A DNA stretch of 64,000 bases, taken from positions 5,001-69,000 of the forward strand of contig NW_005200161.1 in assembly GCF_000372725.1 (NCBI RefSeq), written 5' to 3'. Every line of letters begins with the position of its first letter. Position 1 is the first letter of the stretch. Source of the DNA: Emiliania huxleyi CCMP1516. Taxonomy: Eukaryota; Haptophyta; Isochrysidales; Noelaerhabdaceae. A program made the position numbers and the translations under genes. This document shows, piece after piece, positions 1 through 10,844 of the stretch. Below the pieces are notes generated by a model. That model worked only from the letters and a program-made list of their open reading frames with translations. It had not been told where the DNA came from and searched no databases.

Positions 1-1236
1 CCTAACCCTAACCCTAACCCTAACCCTAACCCTAACCCTAACCCTAACCCTAACCCTAACCCTAACCCTAACCCTAACCCTAACCCTAACCCTAACCCTA
101 ACCCTAACCCTAACCCTAACCCTAACCCTAACCCTAACCCTAACCCTAACCCTAACCCTAACCCTAACCCTAACCCTAACCCAACCCTAACCCTAACCTA
201 ACCCTAACCCTAACCCTAACCCTAACCCCTAACCCTAACCCTAACCCTAACCCTAACCCTAACCCTAACCCTAACCCTAACCCTAACCCTAACCCTAACC
301 CTAACCCTAACCCTAACCCTAACCCTAACCCTAACCCTAACCCTAACCCTAACCCTAACCCTAACCCTAACCCTAACCCTAACCCTAACCCTAACCCTAA
401 CCCTAACCCTAACCCTAACCCTAACCCTAACCCTAACCCTAACCCTAACCCTAACCCTAACCCTAACCCTAACCCTAACCCTAACCCTAACCCTAACCCT
501 AACCCTAACCCTAACCCTAACCCTAACCCTAACCCTAACCCTAACCCTAACCCTAACCCTAACCCTAACCCTAACCCTAACCCTAACCCTAACCCTAACC
601 CTAACCCTAACCCTAACCCTAACCCTAACCCTAACCCTAACCCTAACCCTAACCCTAACCCTAACCCTAACCCTAACCCTAACCCTAACCCTAACCCTAA
701 CCCTAACCCTAACCCTAACCCTAACCCTAACCCTAACCCTAACCCTAACCCTAACCCTAACCCTAACCCTAACCCTAACCCTAACCCTAACCCTAACCCT
801 AACCCTAACCGGGGGCCCTAACCCTAACCCTAACCCTAACCCTAACCCTAACCCTAACCCTAACCCTAACCCTAACCCTAACCCTAACCCTAACCCTAAC
901 CCTAACCCTAACCCTAACCCTAACCCTAACCCTAACCCTAACCCTAACCCTAACCCTAACCCTAACCCTAACCCTAACCCTAACCCTAACCCTAACCCTA
1001 ACCCTAACCCTAACCCTAACCCTAACCCTAACCCTAACCCTAACCCTAACCCTAACCCTAACCCTAACCCTAACCCTAACCCTAACCCTAACCCTAACCC
1101 TAACCCTAACCCTAACCCTAACCCTAACCCTAACCCTAACCCTAACCCTAACCCTAACCCTAACCCTAACCCTAACCCTAACCCTAACCCTAACCCTAAC
1201 CCTAACCCTAACCCTAACCCTAACCCTAACCCTAAC
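1..1236. repeat. Telomere repeat array (CCCTAA)n
   Basis: The array is a near-perfect run of CCCTAA hexamers, the C-rich strand of a TTAGGG telomere, reading 5' to 3' from the chromosome end. So the left edge of the window is a true chromosome terminus. Two interruptions are visible: slipped hexamers (CCAACCCTAA, CCTAA, CCCCTAA) at about 181-230, and a GGGGGC insertion at 811-816. The hexamer phase is otherwise clean. The array ends at 1236, where CCCTAACC passes into CCGTAACTCC of the subtelomeric repeat. Confidence 0.98.
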
Positions 1237-2463
1237 CGTAACTCCTAGGCACGTGCCTGCCGGCAGCGCTGCCGCGCGCGCTGCCGCGCTCGCCTGCCCC
1301 CGGCAATGACCGTAACATCTCGGTAACCGAGGTAACCGCGCCTGCCGGCGCACCGTAACTCCTAGGCACATGCCTGCCGGCACCGCTGCCGCGCGCGCTG
1401 CCGCGCTCGCCTGCCCCCGGCGATGACCGTAACATCTCGGTAACCAAGGTAACCGCGCCTGCCGGCGCACCGTAACTCCTAGGCACGTGCCTGCCGGCAG
1501 CGCTGCCGCGCGCGCTGCCGCGCTCGCCTGCCCCCGGCGATGACCGTCACATCTTGGTAACCCATGACAGCGCCTGCCGGCGCACCGTAACTCCTAGGCA
1601 CGTGCCTGCCGGCAGCGCTGCCGCGCGCGCTGCCGCGCTCGCCTGCCCCCGGCGATGACCGTCACATCTTGGTAACCCATGACAGCGCCTGCCGGCGCAC
1701 CGTAACTCCTAGGCACGTGCCTGCCGGCAGCGCTGCCGCGCGCGCTGCCGCGCTCGCCTGCCCCCGGCGATGACCGTCACATCTTGGTAACCCATGACAG
1801 CGCCTGCCGGCGCACCGTAACTCCTAGGCACGTGCCTGCCGGCAGCGCTGCCGCGCGCGCTGCCGCGCTCGCCTGCCCCCGGCGATGACCGTGACATCTC
1901 GGTAACCGAGGTAACCGCGCCTGCCGGCGCACCGTAACTCCTAGGCACGTGCCTGCCGGCAGCGCTGCCGCGCGCGCTGCCGCGCTCGCCTGCCCCCGGC
2001 GATGACCGTGACATCTCGGTAACCGAGGTAACCGCGCCTGCCGGCGCACCGTAACTCCTAGGCACGTGCCTGCCGGCAGCGCTGCCGCGCGCGCTGCCGC
2101 GCTCGCCTGCCCCCGGCGATGACCGTGACATCTCGGTAACCGAGGTAAACTCCTAGGCACGTGCCTGCCGGCAGCGCTGCCGCGCGCGCTGCCGCGCTCG
2201 CCTGCCCCCGGCGATGACCGTAACATCTCGGTAACCGAGGTAACCGCGCCTGCCGGCGCACCGTAACTCCTAGGCACGTGCCTGCCGGCAGCGCTGCCGC
2301 GCGCGCTGCCGCGCTCGCCTGCCCCCGGCGATGACCGTAACATCTCGGTAACCGAGGTAACCGCGCCTGCCGGCGCACCGTAACTCCTAGGCACGTGCCT
2401 GCCGGCAGCGCTGCCGCGCGCGCTGCCGCGCTCGCCTGCCCCCGGCGATGACCGTGACATCTA
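1237..2463. repeat. Subtelomeric tandem repeat, about 117-bp unit, 11 copies
   Basis: Copies of a GC-rich unit begin with ACTCCTAGGCAC at 1241, 1358, 1475, 1590, 1705, 1820, 1937, 2054, 2149, 2266 and 2383. Spacing is 117 bp for six units, 115 bp for three (these carry CATGACAG in place of CGAGGTAACC) and 95 bp for one deleted unit. The last copy is cut short at 2463. Each unit holds a palindromic GGCACGTGCC/GCCGGC core and GGTAACCGAGGTAACC, whose GTAACC resembles the telomere hexamer. The open frames across it are only the repeat read in several phases and are not genes. Confidence 0.95.
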
Positions 2464-3223
2464 GGTACGCCCTCTCGCGGCGGCGCGGTCGGCGGCGTGT
2501 CCTTCCCGGACGACGTCGTCGTATAGAAGAGCTCCAGCCAGAGAGGGCGGGGGCGGAGCGCGCCTTGGCTCCTGAGGTTTTGGGTCGGACGAGACGAGCG
2601 CATGTGTTTTTTGTGTGTGAGAGTCGGGGTACGTTGCTCTTTGTCGCTCTCCGGCTCGCTCTCTGAGGGTGAGGCACTCTCTGGCACTCTCTCGTTTTCC
2701 CCCGTGTTTTTGATCGTGATGGAATTGCTGTGCATGTCGTCCAATGTGCAATGAGCGCGATAAGCGGTGCGGTGCGGTGGAGCTCAGCGGAGGTGCGGAC
2801 AGGCCAGCGGGGCCTTCTAGCCTCTTTTTTTTGGCCACTTTTATTTTGGCCCGCGGTGCGCGGCGAGGCCGGAGCGCGCGGTGTGACCCTGACCGGTGTT
2901 CGCCGCTCTTTGCCCCTAACTATCGTGTATCGACCTCGCACAGAGCGCGGTTTTTTAGATTGCCGTCGTTGAAACCATGGCTTAGACGATCAGCGTTTGA
3001 CTAGTGGCACGAGATGCGCCACGGTGCGTGGCGCCTTCCGCACCCGCCACCCGGTGACCGGGCGGCACTCTGGGCCGGTCACTCTCTCCGCTTCTCGTCT
3101 CCCGAGACACACGTAGAGGACACGACAACGACACACACGGGGAAACGACGGGGGTAGCTGAAGACTGTAGACTCGGGCGCGGCCTCCATGGCCCCGCACC
3201 CGCGCAGGTAACAGCGACGCTGG
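2464..3223. other. Intergenic, no supported gene
   Basis: This is the transition from subtelomeric repeat to gene-bearing DNA. Short open frames exist on both strands but they are compositionally odd and lack recognisable motifs. It holds a T-rich run near 2826-2845 and probably the 3' flank of the minus-strand gene that follows. Confidence 0.5.
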
Positions 3224-4932
3224 TCAGCAGAAGAGTCCGGCTCGCCAAGTGCCGTACAGGTGAAGGTTTTGTGCCGCCCCTTGCGGCGCCGCCGGGGCGG
3301 AGGAGGCTGCCGCGCGCCGTCGGGAGCGGCCTCTCGCCCTCGTCGCCGGCGCCGCTGCAGCCTCGCTCGCGGCGCGTCCAAAGAGCCGCTCGTTGCGCCG
3401 CTCGTTGCGCCCCACCGCGCGCGCCTCCACCGCAGCACGTGCCGGCGGCGGCGAGGGGCACCGCCGCGCCCGCGCAGCGGCGGCGGCCACCGCCTCTGCG
3501 TCCAAGTCCGCGGCTGCGGCGGCGCGGGCGGCGGCCACCTCCTCCTCGCTGAGCTGGATGGCGCGCGCGTCCGCGACGAGGAGGAGGCAGCCCTCCTCGT
3601 CGAGCTCCGCCGCGGCGCGGTGCAGCACAGCGTAGGCCTGCCCTCCGCACCCGTGCCCGCTCTCGGCGTCCGCGGCGGCGGCCGCAGCGAGATCCTCGCG
3701 GCGGGCCCGCGCGAGCAGCGCCAGCGAGAGGCGCAGGTTGCCTGGGGTCGGGGCTTGGGGTCAGGGGCAGGGTCGGAAGCAGCGGTAGCGGAGAGGCGCA
3801 GGGCGTGCCGGTCGAGTCGGCGGCGCACGGCGCGACGCTCTCCTCCCTCTCCTTCTCGTCCTCCTCGCGCGCATCTCCCTTGCCGCCGCCCCACCCCTCC
3901 CACCCCGCCCACTCGGCCCAGCTGCCCGCGCCGCCCCACAGCCGCGACAGCAGCCCCGCCTCCAGCCGCGACAGCAGCCCCGCCTCGGCGGGCGCCGCCC
4001 GGCCGACTGCACCGCCACCGCCGCCCTCCGACAAAGACGAGGACTCCTCGTCCTCGTCGTCGTCTTCGTCGTCGTCCTCGTCGTCGTCGAGGCGAGCGCC
4101 GGGAGGCTGCTGCGCGTCGCCGGCGGCCGGGCCTCGGCATCCCAGCAGCACCGCTCACATGCTCACGAGGTGCGAGAGCGGCACCACCCCGGCCTGCGGC
4201 GGTCGGGGCGGGGTCGGGTGCGAGGCGAAGGTGTGGCGCGAGGTGCGAGGCGAAGGAGAGGCGGGCCCTCGGGTCGGGGGGGGGTGAGGCCGGGAGGGTG
4301 CGGGGGGGCGAGAGGGGGAGAGCGCTCGCCCAGCAGGCGGACAGCCACTGCAGCGCCGCGAGGCTCGCGGCGGCCTTGAGCTGCTGCTGCGCGGCGCTTA
4401 CGCGGCCAAAGAGGGCGGGGTCGCGGGCTTCGAGGAGGTGGCAGAGCGCCGCAACCTCGAGCGCGGCGCCTCCGGGAGAAGGAAGCCGGGAGAGCAGCAG
4501 GGAGAGCAGCGCCGCCGCGTCCTCGCCGCCACCGCACACGCAGACGGAGGTGGTGTCGGTGGGGGCGAGGGCGGCGGCGAGGGAGGCGGCGACGGCGGCA
4601 GCGACGGTGGAGGCGGCGAGGGCGGGGGTGAGGGCGGGGGCGGCGGCGGCGGCGTCGGTGGCTGCGATGGTTGCGGAGGCGTGCGGTGTGGTGACGATGG
4701 CGGAGATGGCGAGGGCGGCGGCGGCGAGGGTGGAGACGAGGGCGGCGGCGAGGGCGGCGGTGCGGCTGGAGGCGAGGGCGAGAGCGGCGGCACGCCAGGG
4801 TGGCGCGACGGAGGAGGCAGCGGCGACGGGTGTGAGGGCGGCGGCGGCGAGAAAGGAGCCCTGGCTGGCGAGAAAGTGGCACACGGCGGGCCGAAGGATT
4901 TCTCTAAACCGCGGGCGCTGGCCACAATCCAT
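3224..4932 (-). CDS. Hypothetical Ala-rich protein, probably two or more exons
   Basis: A minus-strand frame opens with MDCGQRPRFREILRP at 4932 and runs through an Ala/Thr/Ser-rich stretch. It then becomes more protein-like: EDAAALLSLLLSRLP, then HLLEARDPALFGRV and LQWLSACWASALP at about 4350-4480. A probable intron with a long pyrimidine tract follows and ends in CCCCAG at 3742. The frame resumes as NLRLSLALLARAR and AAAELDEEGCLLLVADARA and stops at 3224. The dP-x-L ... W ... LP spacing is faintly like the end of a TBC Rab-GAP domain, but I could not see the catalytic Arg and Gln fingers, so I assign no function. Low-complexity (GGCGGCGAG)n DNA at 4560-4800 makes the N-terminal half doubtful. 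The long plus-strand frame over the same region is Gly/Arg/Pro low complexity and less convincing. Confidence 0.35.
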
Positions 4933-6334
4933 CTGGCGACGAACGATGTTTTATACCCGCACGCACGCGCAAATCAAGCCATCAAGCAATCAGAGCAATG
5001 ACTTCTCCTTGGGTCAAGTACAGGTGCGAGGGCGAGGCGGTGAAGGGCGCGGCGAGGGAAGAGGCGGCGAGGGAGGAGGAGGCTGCGAGAAGCGAAGGAG
5101 CGGCAGAGCAGGAGGAGTAGCGAGGGAAAAGAAGGCGGTGAGAAGGGTTGTTGACTTCGGCACCGAGCAAATTTTCGACGAAAAGCGCACTTTTCGGAGG
5201 ATCGGATTAATCGGATAGATCGAGCGAGAGCATGCGGGAGCTAAAGTAGCGGCAGCGCAGTAAGTAGCGGCAGCGAAGTGAGTAAGGCCTCCTGCATTCT
5301 CGCCCCACCTCCCATACACCACCACCGACCTCCGCGCCCCCACACGCCGGCCCCGCGCACCCACGCCACCACCATCGCCCACGTCGCCCTCCCCGACCCC
5401 CACCCCGCGCCCCAGGCTCTTCACAGCTCCGCTCGGGGCGTCCTGGCGCCGCCGCCCCAACCGCTGACGGCGGCTACCGGCCGGCATAGCCCTTCCAGCG
5501 CCGGCCGGGGGCTGTGGCGGCGCGCGGCGCGCGGCGGGCAAGCTGCCTGCTGGCGGGCGGCGCTTCTAGTCGTGATTTTAGTGCCGCGTAGGTCGCCCTT
5601 CGGCCACTTCTCGGGCGTGCGGCCGCGGTGCGCGAAAGGGGGGCGCGCTGCGGCTCTCTGGCGGAGGTGAAGTCTCCCAGAGCGGGAGCTGGCGGGCCGG
5701 GGGCGTCGGTCGGGTGCACCCGTGCCACCGGGACGGGCCGTGGTGGCCCGCGTGGCAGTCGTAAAGGGCCGTTTGGTGCGCCCCGGCGGCCTCCTGCACG
5801 GCGGCCGCCGGGGCCGGTTTGGACTGTGTTTGGGGGGGTGGAGGGGTCCCGATGGCCGGTGTTATGGTCGTTTATCACCCTCCTATCACCACTTACCGCC
5901 CCCGGCCGTGGGGACCTCTCCAGACGCCGCCATTCATGATTTCAAAGGGTCCTGCCGACGCTCATCACAGTGCGGCGGGGAGCCTGCCGGAAAAAATCCG
6001 GGGTTTAGCTGGCATATCTCGGGCCCACTTTAGAGCTAGCAAGGGCATGATCTTAGGTGTTCTGGATAGCCCACAAGGGTCTTCTGTGGCATGGTAGCGG
6101 TGGTTTTGCGCGAGGCGTTCATTCAAAAATCACCATATCCCCCACTAGACAGACGAGATCACCTGACAGCACCTGACAGCCTGTGACAGCCAGGGCTCAG
6201 CATCTCACAGTAGCGAGGTGTCCGTTTTATTGTTTATTTGATATTTCCGAAGGTATAGTTGCCGGTAACTCGAGGACAGCAAGCTCCGCGCCTTCGCCCT
6301 ATCGAAGCCCCTACACCGCCGCCCCCTCCCCACA
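4933..6334. other. Intergenic, no supported gene
   Basis: Overlapping open frames here translate to Pro/Arg/Ala low complexity on both strands, as expected of random GC-rich DNA. The segment 6163-6206 (ACCTGACAGC repeats, then GACAGCCAGGGCTCAGC) recurs at about 44437-44473, so it is a dispersed repeat. The stretch next to 6335 probably holds the 3' UTR of the SDR gene. Confidence 0.5.
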
Positions 6335-7432
6335 TCACATCTTCAGCCCGTTGAAGACGCCATTCTTCGCATTGCCGTCCTTGTCGCTCTCGACAATCTC
6401 AACCACCTTGTTGCTCGCCTTGCTGTCAAAGAGCGCGGCGACGCTCACGTCGGCGACGAGGTCGCGCGAGATCTCGCCCGAGTTGAGCGTGTTCTCGCCG
6501 CTGACGAAGAGCGCGCCCGTCGGCGGGTCCGCCTTGAGCCCGCCCGGGCGCACAATCGTCCAGTCCATGCCCGACTTGCGCAGGTACTGCTCCGCCACCA
6601 GCTTCTCCTCGAGCACGTTGCCAAAGGCGTTGGTGATCTTGTAGCCGGCCGAGTCGAGCTGCCTGCGGACAGGCACAGAGCTGTCAGCGAGGCACGGAGC
6701 TCGCTCAGGCAGCGGTGCAGCGTGCTGCTGCTGTGCTGTCGTGCGGCCGCTGCTGTGATAATGTTCCGCGGTGCATAAGGACAGAGGCACGCACCCCCAC
6801 GCGCCGGCGTCGGTGAGGATCGACGAGACGAGCACCACCTTCTTCACGCCCGCCACCTTGGCCGCATCGATCAGCTTCACCGTCCCGACGTTGTCCACAG
6901 CGTGCGCCGCGTCGTTCATCTTGAAGGGGTTGCCGGGGACGAATCCAACGGCGATTACCAAGCCGTCTGCGCCCTTCAGCGTGCCCGCCATGTCGTCGAC
7001 ACTCGCCTTCTCCACGTCGAGCGGCGCGAGGCTCACCGCACTCGCGTCGATCGCGGCGCCCTTCTCGATCATCGCGCCGCGCACCTCAATCTTGGACTCG
7101 GACAGCTTCTTCGCCGCCTTTGCCGGGTCACGCACTCCTCCCACCGCTGTCACGCCGCTAGTCTTGGTGAGCAGCTGCAGGCAGCGCCGGCCGGTCTGTC
7201 CCGTCGCGCCGGCCACCACCACGGTCTTCATGTCTGCAGCGTACGTCGGGAGCGGCCCTCCACAGAGCGCAGACGTGGTTGCCGCGAGAGCCGCGGCGCC
7301 GCCCGCGATCGCCTCGCGGCGGTCAATCGCGAGGGCAGGCGAGCCGAGCCGCACGGCAGCGGCGGCGGGGCGCGATGCGTGCGCCATCGGCGCGGCGGTG
7401 AAGCCAAGGCAGGAGTGTAGCGCGAGCCACAT
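6335..7432 (-). CDS. Plastid NAD(P)-binding SDR (NmrA/Ycf39-like atypical SDR)
   Basis: The mature part begins MKTVVVAGATGQTGRRC, a Rossmann GxTGxxG nucleotide-binding motif, and continues through GVRDPAKAAKKL, LKGADGLVIAVGF, VKKVVLVSSILTDAGAWG and MDWTIVRPGGL. This is the pattern of atypical SDRs related to TIC62, Ycf39 and plant At2g37660. A 132-nt GT-AG intron lies at 6663-6794; splicing joins AWG to QLDSAGYKITNAFGN in frame. The leader is bipartite. MWLALHSCLGFTAAPMA resembles an ER signal with a Phe-containing plastid motif. DRREAIAGGAAALAATTS followed by PTYAA resembles a twin-Arg thylakoid signal with an AxA site. I start at 7432 because the signal begins there; an in-frame Met at 7501 is the alternative. 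The substrate is unknown. It is divergently transcribed from the PILS-like gene, about 220 bp away. Confidence 0.85.
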   Translation of the reverse strand: MWLALHSCLGFTAAPMAHASRPAAAAVRLGSPALAIDRREAIAGGAAALAATTSALCGGPLPTYAADMKTVVVAGATGQTGRRCLQLLTKTSGVTAVGGVRDPAKAAKKLSESKIEVRGAMIEKGAAIDASAVSLAPLDVEKASVDDMAGTLKGADGLVIAVGFVPGNPFKMNDAAHAVDNVGTVKLIDAAKVAGVKKVVLVSSILTDAGAWGCVPLSLCTAEHYHSSGRTTAQQQHAAPLPERAPCLADSSVPVRRQLDSAGYKITNAFGNVLEEKLVAEQYLRKSGMDWTIVRPGGLKADPPTGALFVSGENTLNSGEISRDLVADVSVAALFDSKASNKVVEIVESDKDGNAKNGVFNGLKM

Positions 7433-7649
7433 ACAAATGATCAGTGTGTGTGAGCGGTGTGTGTGTCGATGTGTCGGCAGCGCAGTCAGTGCGAAGCTCA
7501 ATGCAGGCGCCGGTGCTTTCTTTTTCCCTCATTACCGCCCCACCCTCTCCTGCTCAACACACCTTCCCGTTTACTGCCGTGAAGGAGTGTAGCCCCGTCC
7601 ATTTGTTTTTCTCCTTCCACCCACACCGCTGTCGGGCGGCAACGCCCCG

Positions 7650-9566
7650 ATGCCGCAGCCCGTCACCTCCTACTACTGCCCCGGCAGCCTCGACACCTCC
7701 GCCATCTTCGCCATCTTCATCGCCAGCCTGCGCGCCGTCTCGTGCGCCGGCGCAATTGTCGTCGCGGGCTTGTGGATGGCGAGGCGCGGCGTGCTGACTC
7801 GCGGGCTCTCCAAGGGCCTGTCCCAGTTCTCGGTCAAGCTGGCCATCCCGTGCCTCCTCTTCACCTCGGTGGTGCCCGGCGTGAGCCCCTCGCTGCTCGC
7901 GTACGGCTGGCCGCTGCTGCTCCTTCCCGCCGTCTACCTCCTGCTCGGCACGCTGCTCGGGCAGCCACGCCCCCGGCGGCGGCGGCGCTCCCGGCGCTCC
8001 GTGACGCGTCCGCGCGCCTCCGTAGGCTCCTGCTGCTCGTCGTCCTGCGGCCGCCCAGCGACTTTCGGCTCGGCACGGTGGCCGCCTGCGCCTTTTACAA
8101 CACAACGTCGATTCCAATCATCCTGCTGTCGGTGCTGCAGCAGACGCTCTCGCGCTCCATCTTCGCGGAGCTCGCCTCGCCGCTCCTCTTCCTCTCCCTC
8201 CAGCTGCTCACCTACCCGCTGCTGCAGTGGCTCTCCTCCGTCGCTCTCATCGAGGCCTACGCCCACTTCGCTCCACGCCACTCCCTCGCCGCTGGCCTCG
8301 CCACCGGCCGGCACGGCGCCGCCCCGCCCGCCTCGACCGCGGCGCTGCTCGAGCTGCCGCCGGCCCGCGAGGCGGGCGAGAGCGAGCACTGCTTCCGCGC
8401 CTTCGGCGAGTCGCGGAGGCCGGCGGTCGCACCGCCGCCCTCCTGCCCCTCACCGGCCCGTCCCTGTTGGCCCGGCAGGTGCTTTGCCCGCGGGCGAGTC
8501 GGAGGAGGAGGTGGCGTCGCGGAGGAGAGGGGCGCCGCGCAGGAGCTGGTGCGGGGCGGTAGCGGCGAGGGGCGGTGGCAGCGAGGGGCGGTGGCAGCGA
8601 GGGGCGGTGGGGTGGGGAAGGGGCGGGGCGGTGGCGGCGAGGGGCGGTGGGGGCGAGGGGCGGTGGCGGCGAGGGGCGGTGGGGGCGAGGGGCGGTGGCA
8701 GCGAGGGGCGGTGGGGGCGAGGGGCGGTGGCGGCGAGGGGCGGTGGGGGGGGGGAAGGGGCGGGGCGGTGGCGGCGAGGGGAAGGCTGAGCCCGCCTGCC
8801 CGCGCGTCGCAGGTCCGTCCACGATGTCGTGCGAGCGGCGGTGCGGCCGCTGCACGGGCCTTGGAGCAGCGGCGGGGTTGGGAGAGGGACGTCGAGAGGG
8901 TGGCGGTCGAGGTTGTGGGCGGTCGCGCGTCGGGGCGCGAAGCTGCTGCGCCGCATCTTCATCCCGTCCGTCCTCGGCATCTGCTTGGGCGGCGGGGTCG
9001 GGCTGTTTGCAAAGACGCTGATGCTGCCGCCCGAGACGGCGCCGCTCGGCTGGCTCTTCATCTCGGCCTCCAAGCTCGGCGAGGCGGCGGTGCCGCCGCC
9101 GCCCGCCCTGCTCTGAAGCGACTCTGATCTGCCGCTGAGCCGTCTCTGGGCCTCCCCGCAGGTGCCCATCAACCTCGTCCTGCTCGGGGCGGCCCTCTCG
9201 CGCAGGCCCGAGGCCAAGGGGCTGCCCGTCGCCACCGCCGTCGGCATCGCCCTCGCGCGGATGGTGGCGATGCCGCTGCTCGGCCTCGTCGTCGCCTACG
9301 GGCTCACCACGGCGGGCGCGCGCTTCGTGCAGCCTTATGTCGCCGTCGACCCGTTCTGGCTCGTCTGCCTGATCGTGACGTGCACGCCGACGGCCAACAA
9401 CATCGTGGTGCTGTGCGAGCTCGCGGGCGAGAACAAGCACACCATGTCTGCCGCCATCTTTTATCAGTATTGCGCCGCGCCCATCCTCTTGCCCGGCGTA
9501 CTGACGCTGTACGTGGCCTTCATCTGCCACAATCGCGAGAGCATTCATGGGGACATGCTATTGTGA
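7650..9566 (+). CDS. PIN/PILS-like auxin-efflux-carrier family membrane transporter
   Basis: Four exons can be traced: 7650-7960, 8059 to about 8430, 8813-9089 and 9162-9566. Intron 1 (7961-8058) is GC-AG and joins TLLG to DFRLGTVAACAFYNTTS in frame. Intron 3 (9090-9161) is GT-AG and joins KLGEAA to VPINLVLLGAAL. The donor of intron 2 is not certain. Features of the Mem_trans family (PF03547) are visible. There are hydrophobic helices at each end, FSVKLAIPCLLFTSVV in the N-terminal half, and the NTTSIPIIL crossover-type segment. The polar central loop is encoded at about 8250-8430 and 8813-8935. The C-terminal bundle contains TPTANNIVVLCELAGEN. Predicted length is near 450 residues, normal for PILS proteins, with about 10 membrane segments. 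Family members act at the plasma membrane or ER; the substrate here cannot be read from sequence. Confidence 0.8.
8553..8790. repeat. G-rich minisatellite inside an intron of the transporter gene
   Basis: Many copies of GCGAGGGGCGGTGG, with GCA and GGG variants, form a purine-rich array between exons 2 and 3 of the PILS-like gene. Frequent GGGG runs could form G-quadruplexes on the sense strand. Open frames through it are repeat artefacts. Confidence 0.8.
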
Positions 9567-9672
9567 GATGTGAGAGATGTGAGACCTGAGACGCTTGCGA
9601 TACGTGTCGTGGTTCTGTGTATGTGCATCTTGCAGCTCAGCCATAACGTGAGTCTGCGAGCGACGACCTCGT

Positions 9673-9741
9673 TCAGTGGTCAGCAAGCAGAAATGCGAAA
9701 ACCCCGGGGGTAAAACCCGAAAATACCCGAGGGTTTCAGGT
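9673..9741 (+). repeat. Dispersed repeat, copy 1 (runs into the gap)
   Basis: TTCAGTGGTCAGCAAGCAGA and the following AATGCGAAAACCCC ... ACCCGAGGGTTTCAGGT are nearly repeated at 10519-10592. The copy is cut by the N block at 9742, so the assembly break falls inside a repeat family. Confidence 0.75.
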
Positions 9742-9841
9742 NNNNNNNNNNNNNNNNNNNNNNNNNNNNNNNNNNNNNNNNNNNNNNNNNNNNNNNNNNN
9801 NNNNNNNNNNNNNNNNNNNNNNNNNNNNNNNNNNNNNNNNN
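9742..9841. other. Assembly gap (100 N)
   Basis: Exactly 100 N, the usual placeholder for a scaffold join of unknown length. It lies inside the dispersed repeat that begins at 9673 and next to a minisatellite, so true length and order are uncertain. Confidence 0.98.
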
Positions 9842-9883
9842 CACCCCGCCTCATTTACCTCATCTCTTTCTCTAGGCTACTCC

Positions 9884-10030
9884 GAGACCGACCCGAGACC
9901 GACCCGAGACCCGAGATCGACCCGAGCTCGACCCGAGATCGACCCGAGATAGACCCGAGATCGACCCGAGACTGACCCGAGATCGACTCGAGATCGACCC
10001 GAGATCGACCCGAGACCGACCCGAAATCGG
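9884..10030. repeat. Minisatellite of GACCCGAGATC-type units
   Basis: About a dozen 10-12 bp units of the form GACCCGAGATC, with GAGACC, GAGCTC and GAGATA variants, run in tandem directly after the gap. No gene is implied. Confidence 0.85.
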
Positions 10031-10844
10031 CACGAGCGATCAACCCAACAATGCCCCAGAGCCCCCTCCGGGGGGACCCCCCCTCACCCCGAGTGTCCGT
10101 GTCCTTCGCGAGTCACCGATGGGGAGCGGGGGGGGGTGCGAGATGCACAGGGGAGGCTGGGGAGGGGGGGGTCCACTCTCAAGACTGCCGACCGCGGGGG
10201 GGTTTTGTCCCACAGGGTTTTACCCTCCGCGTTAGGATCGGCGCGGCGAGGGAATAGGTTCGAATTCGCCGCGCAACATTTCACCCCCACAGGACCCCGC
10301 CCACCCCCCCTCATGGTCCCACCTAGTACCCCAATGAGCCTTCGCACCCCCTCCTTGCGCAGTGTCCCCCACTATGTGTCGCCGTTATCGGGGCATGCTA
10401 TCCTGTGTAGTCAGGGCAAGTGGGGGCGGGGGGCACTCCCCCTGGTCTGATACTGGGGTGTGACTGTCTCCAGTCTCGGAGGGGGGCTTGAAGCTAAGAA
10501 TATTTTATTTTTTTTTGTTGTTCAGTGGTCAGCGCAAGCAGAAATGCCAAAAACCCCCGAGGGTTTCAGGTATTTTCGGGTATTACCCGCATTGGACGCT
10601 GGAGATCGTCGTGTGGGACGTGGGTCACTGGTAGGCCTTCCTTATTGTTGTTCAGCTGGCCTAACGTTAGCTACTGTTGGGGAGCCCAACTGTTGTTCTG
10701 TTGTTACTGTTAACACTAGCAACACTGTTCGGCTCTTAACGTCGACAGCTCTAGCTTTAACGTTGACAGCTTAGCTGTTTCCTCCGCAGCGAGGCGCATA
10801 CCACACTAGCCCAACGCTGGTGCTCGCGCTCGTGAAGCGCTGAT
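10031..10844. other. Intergenic with a second copy of the dispersed repeat
   Basis: No gene is supported. The part at 10519-10592 is the second copy of the repeat at 9673. It carries the full TTTCAGGTATTTTCGGGTAT end that the gap removes from copy 1. From 10600 to 10790 the sequence is less GC-rich, with repeated AACGTT/GTTAAC-type words. Confidence 0.5.

Noticed and set aside
805..1470. Minus-strand frame with long Val-Arg repeats over the telomere
   Set aside because: It is the telomere hexamer and subtelomeric repeat read as codons.
1709..2460. Several overlapping frames over the subtelomeric repeats
   Set aside because: The unit lengths of 117 and 115 bp let any phase stay open; no start context or domain supports coding.
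1237..2463. CRISPR-like spaced repeat
   Set aside because: The repeats are contiguous 117-bp units without unique spacers, next to a telomere in a eukaryote.
3260..5218. Plus-strand 652-residue frame
   Set aside because: Arg/Gly/Pro low complexity created by antisense (GGC)n DNA; the minus-strand frame has better protein character.
8247..9548. Minus-strand 433-residue frame
   Set aside because: It lies antisense to the transporter exons and the G-rich minisatellite; the translation is Pro/Arg repeats.
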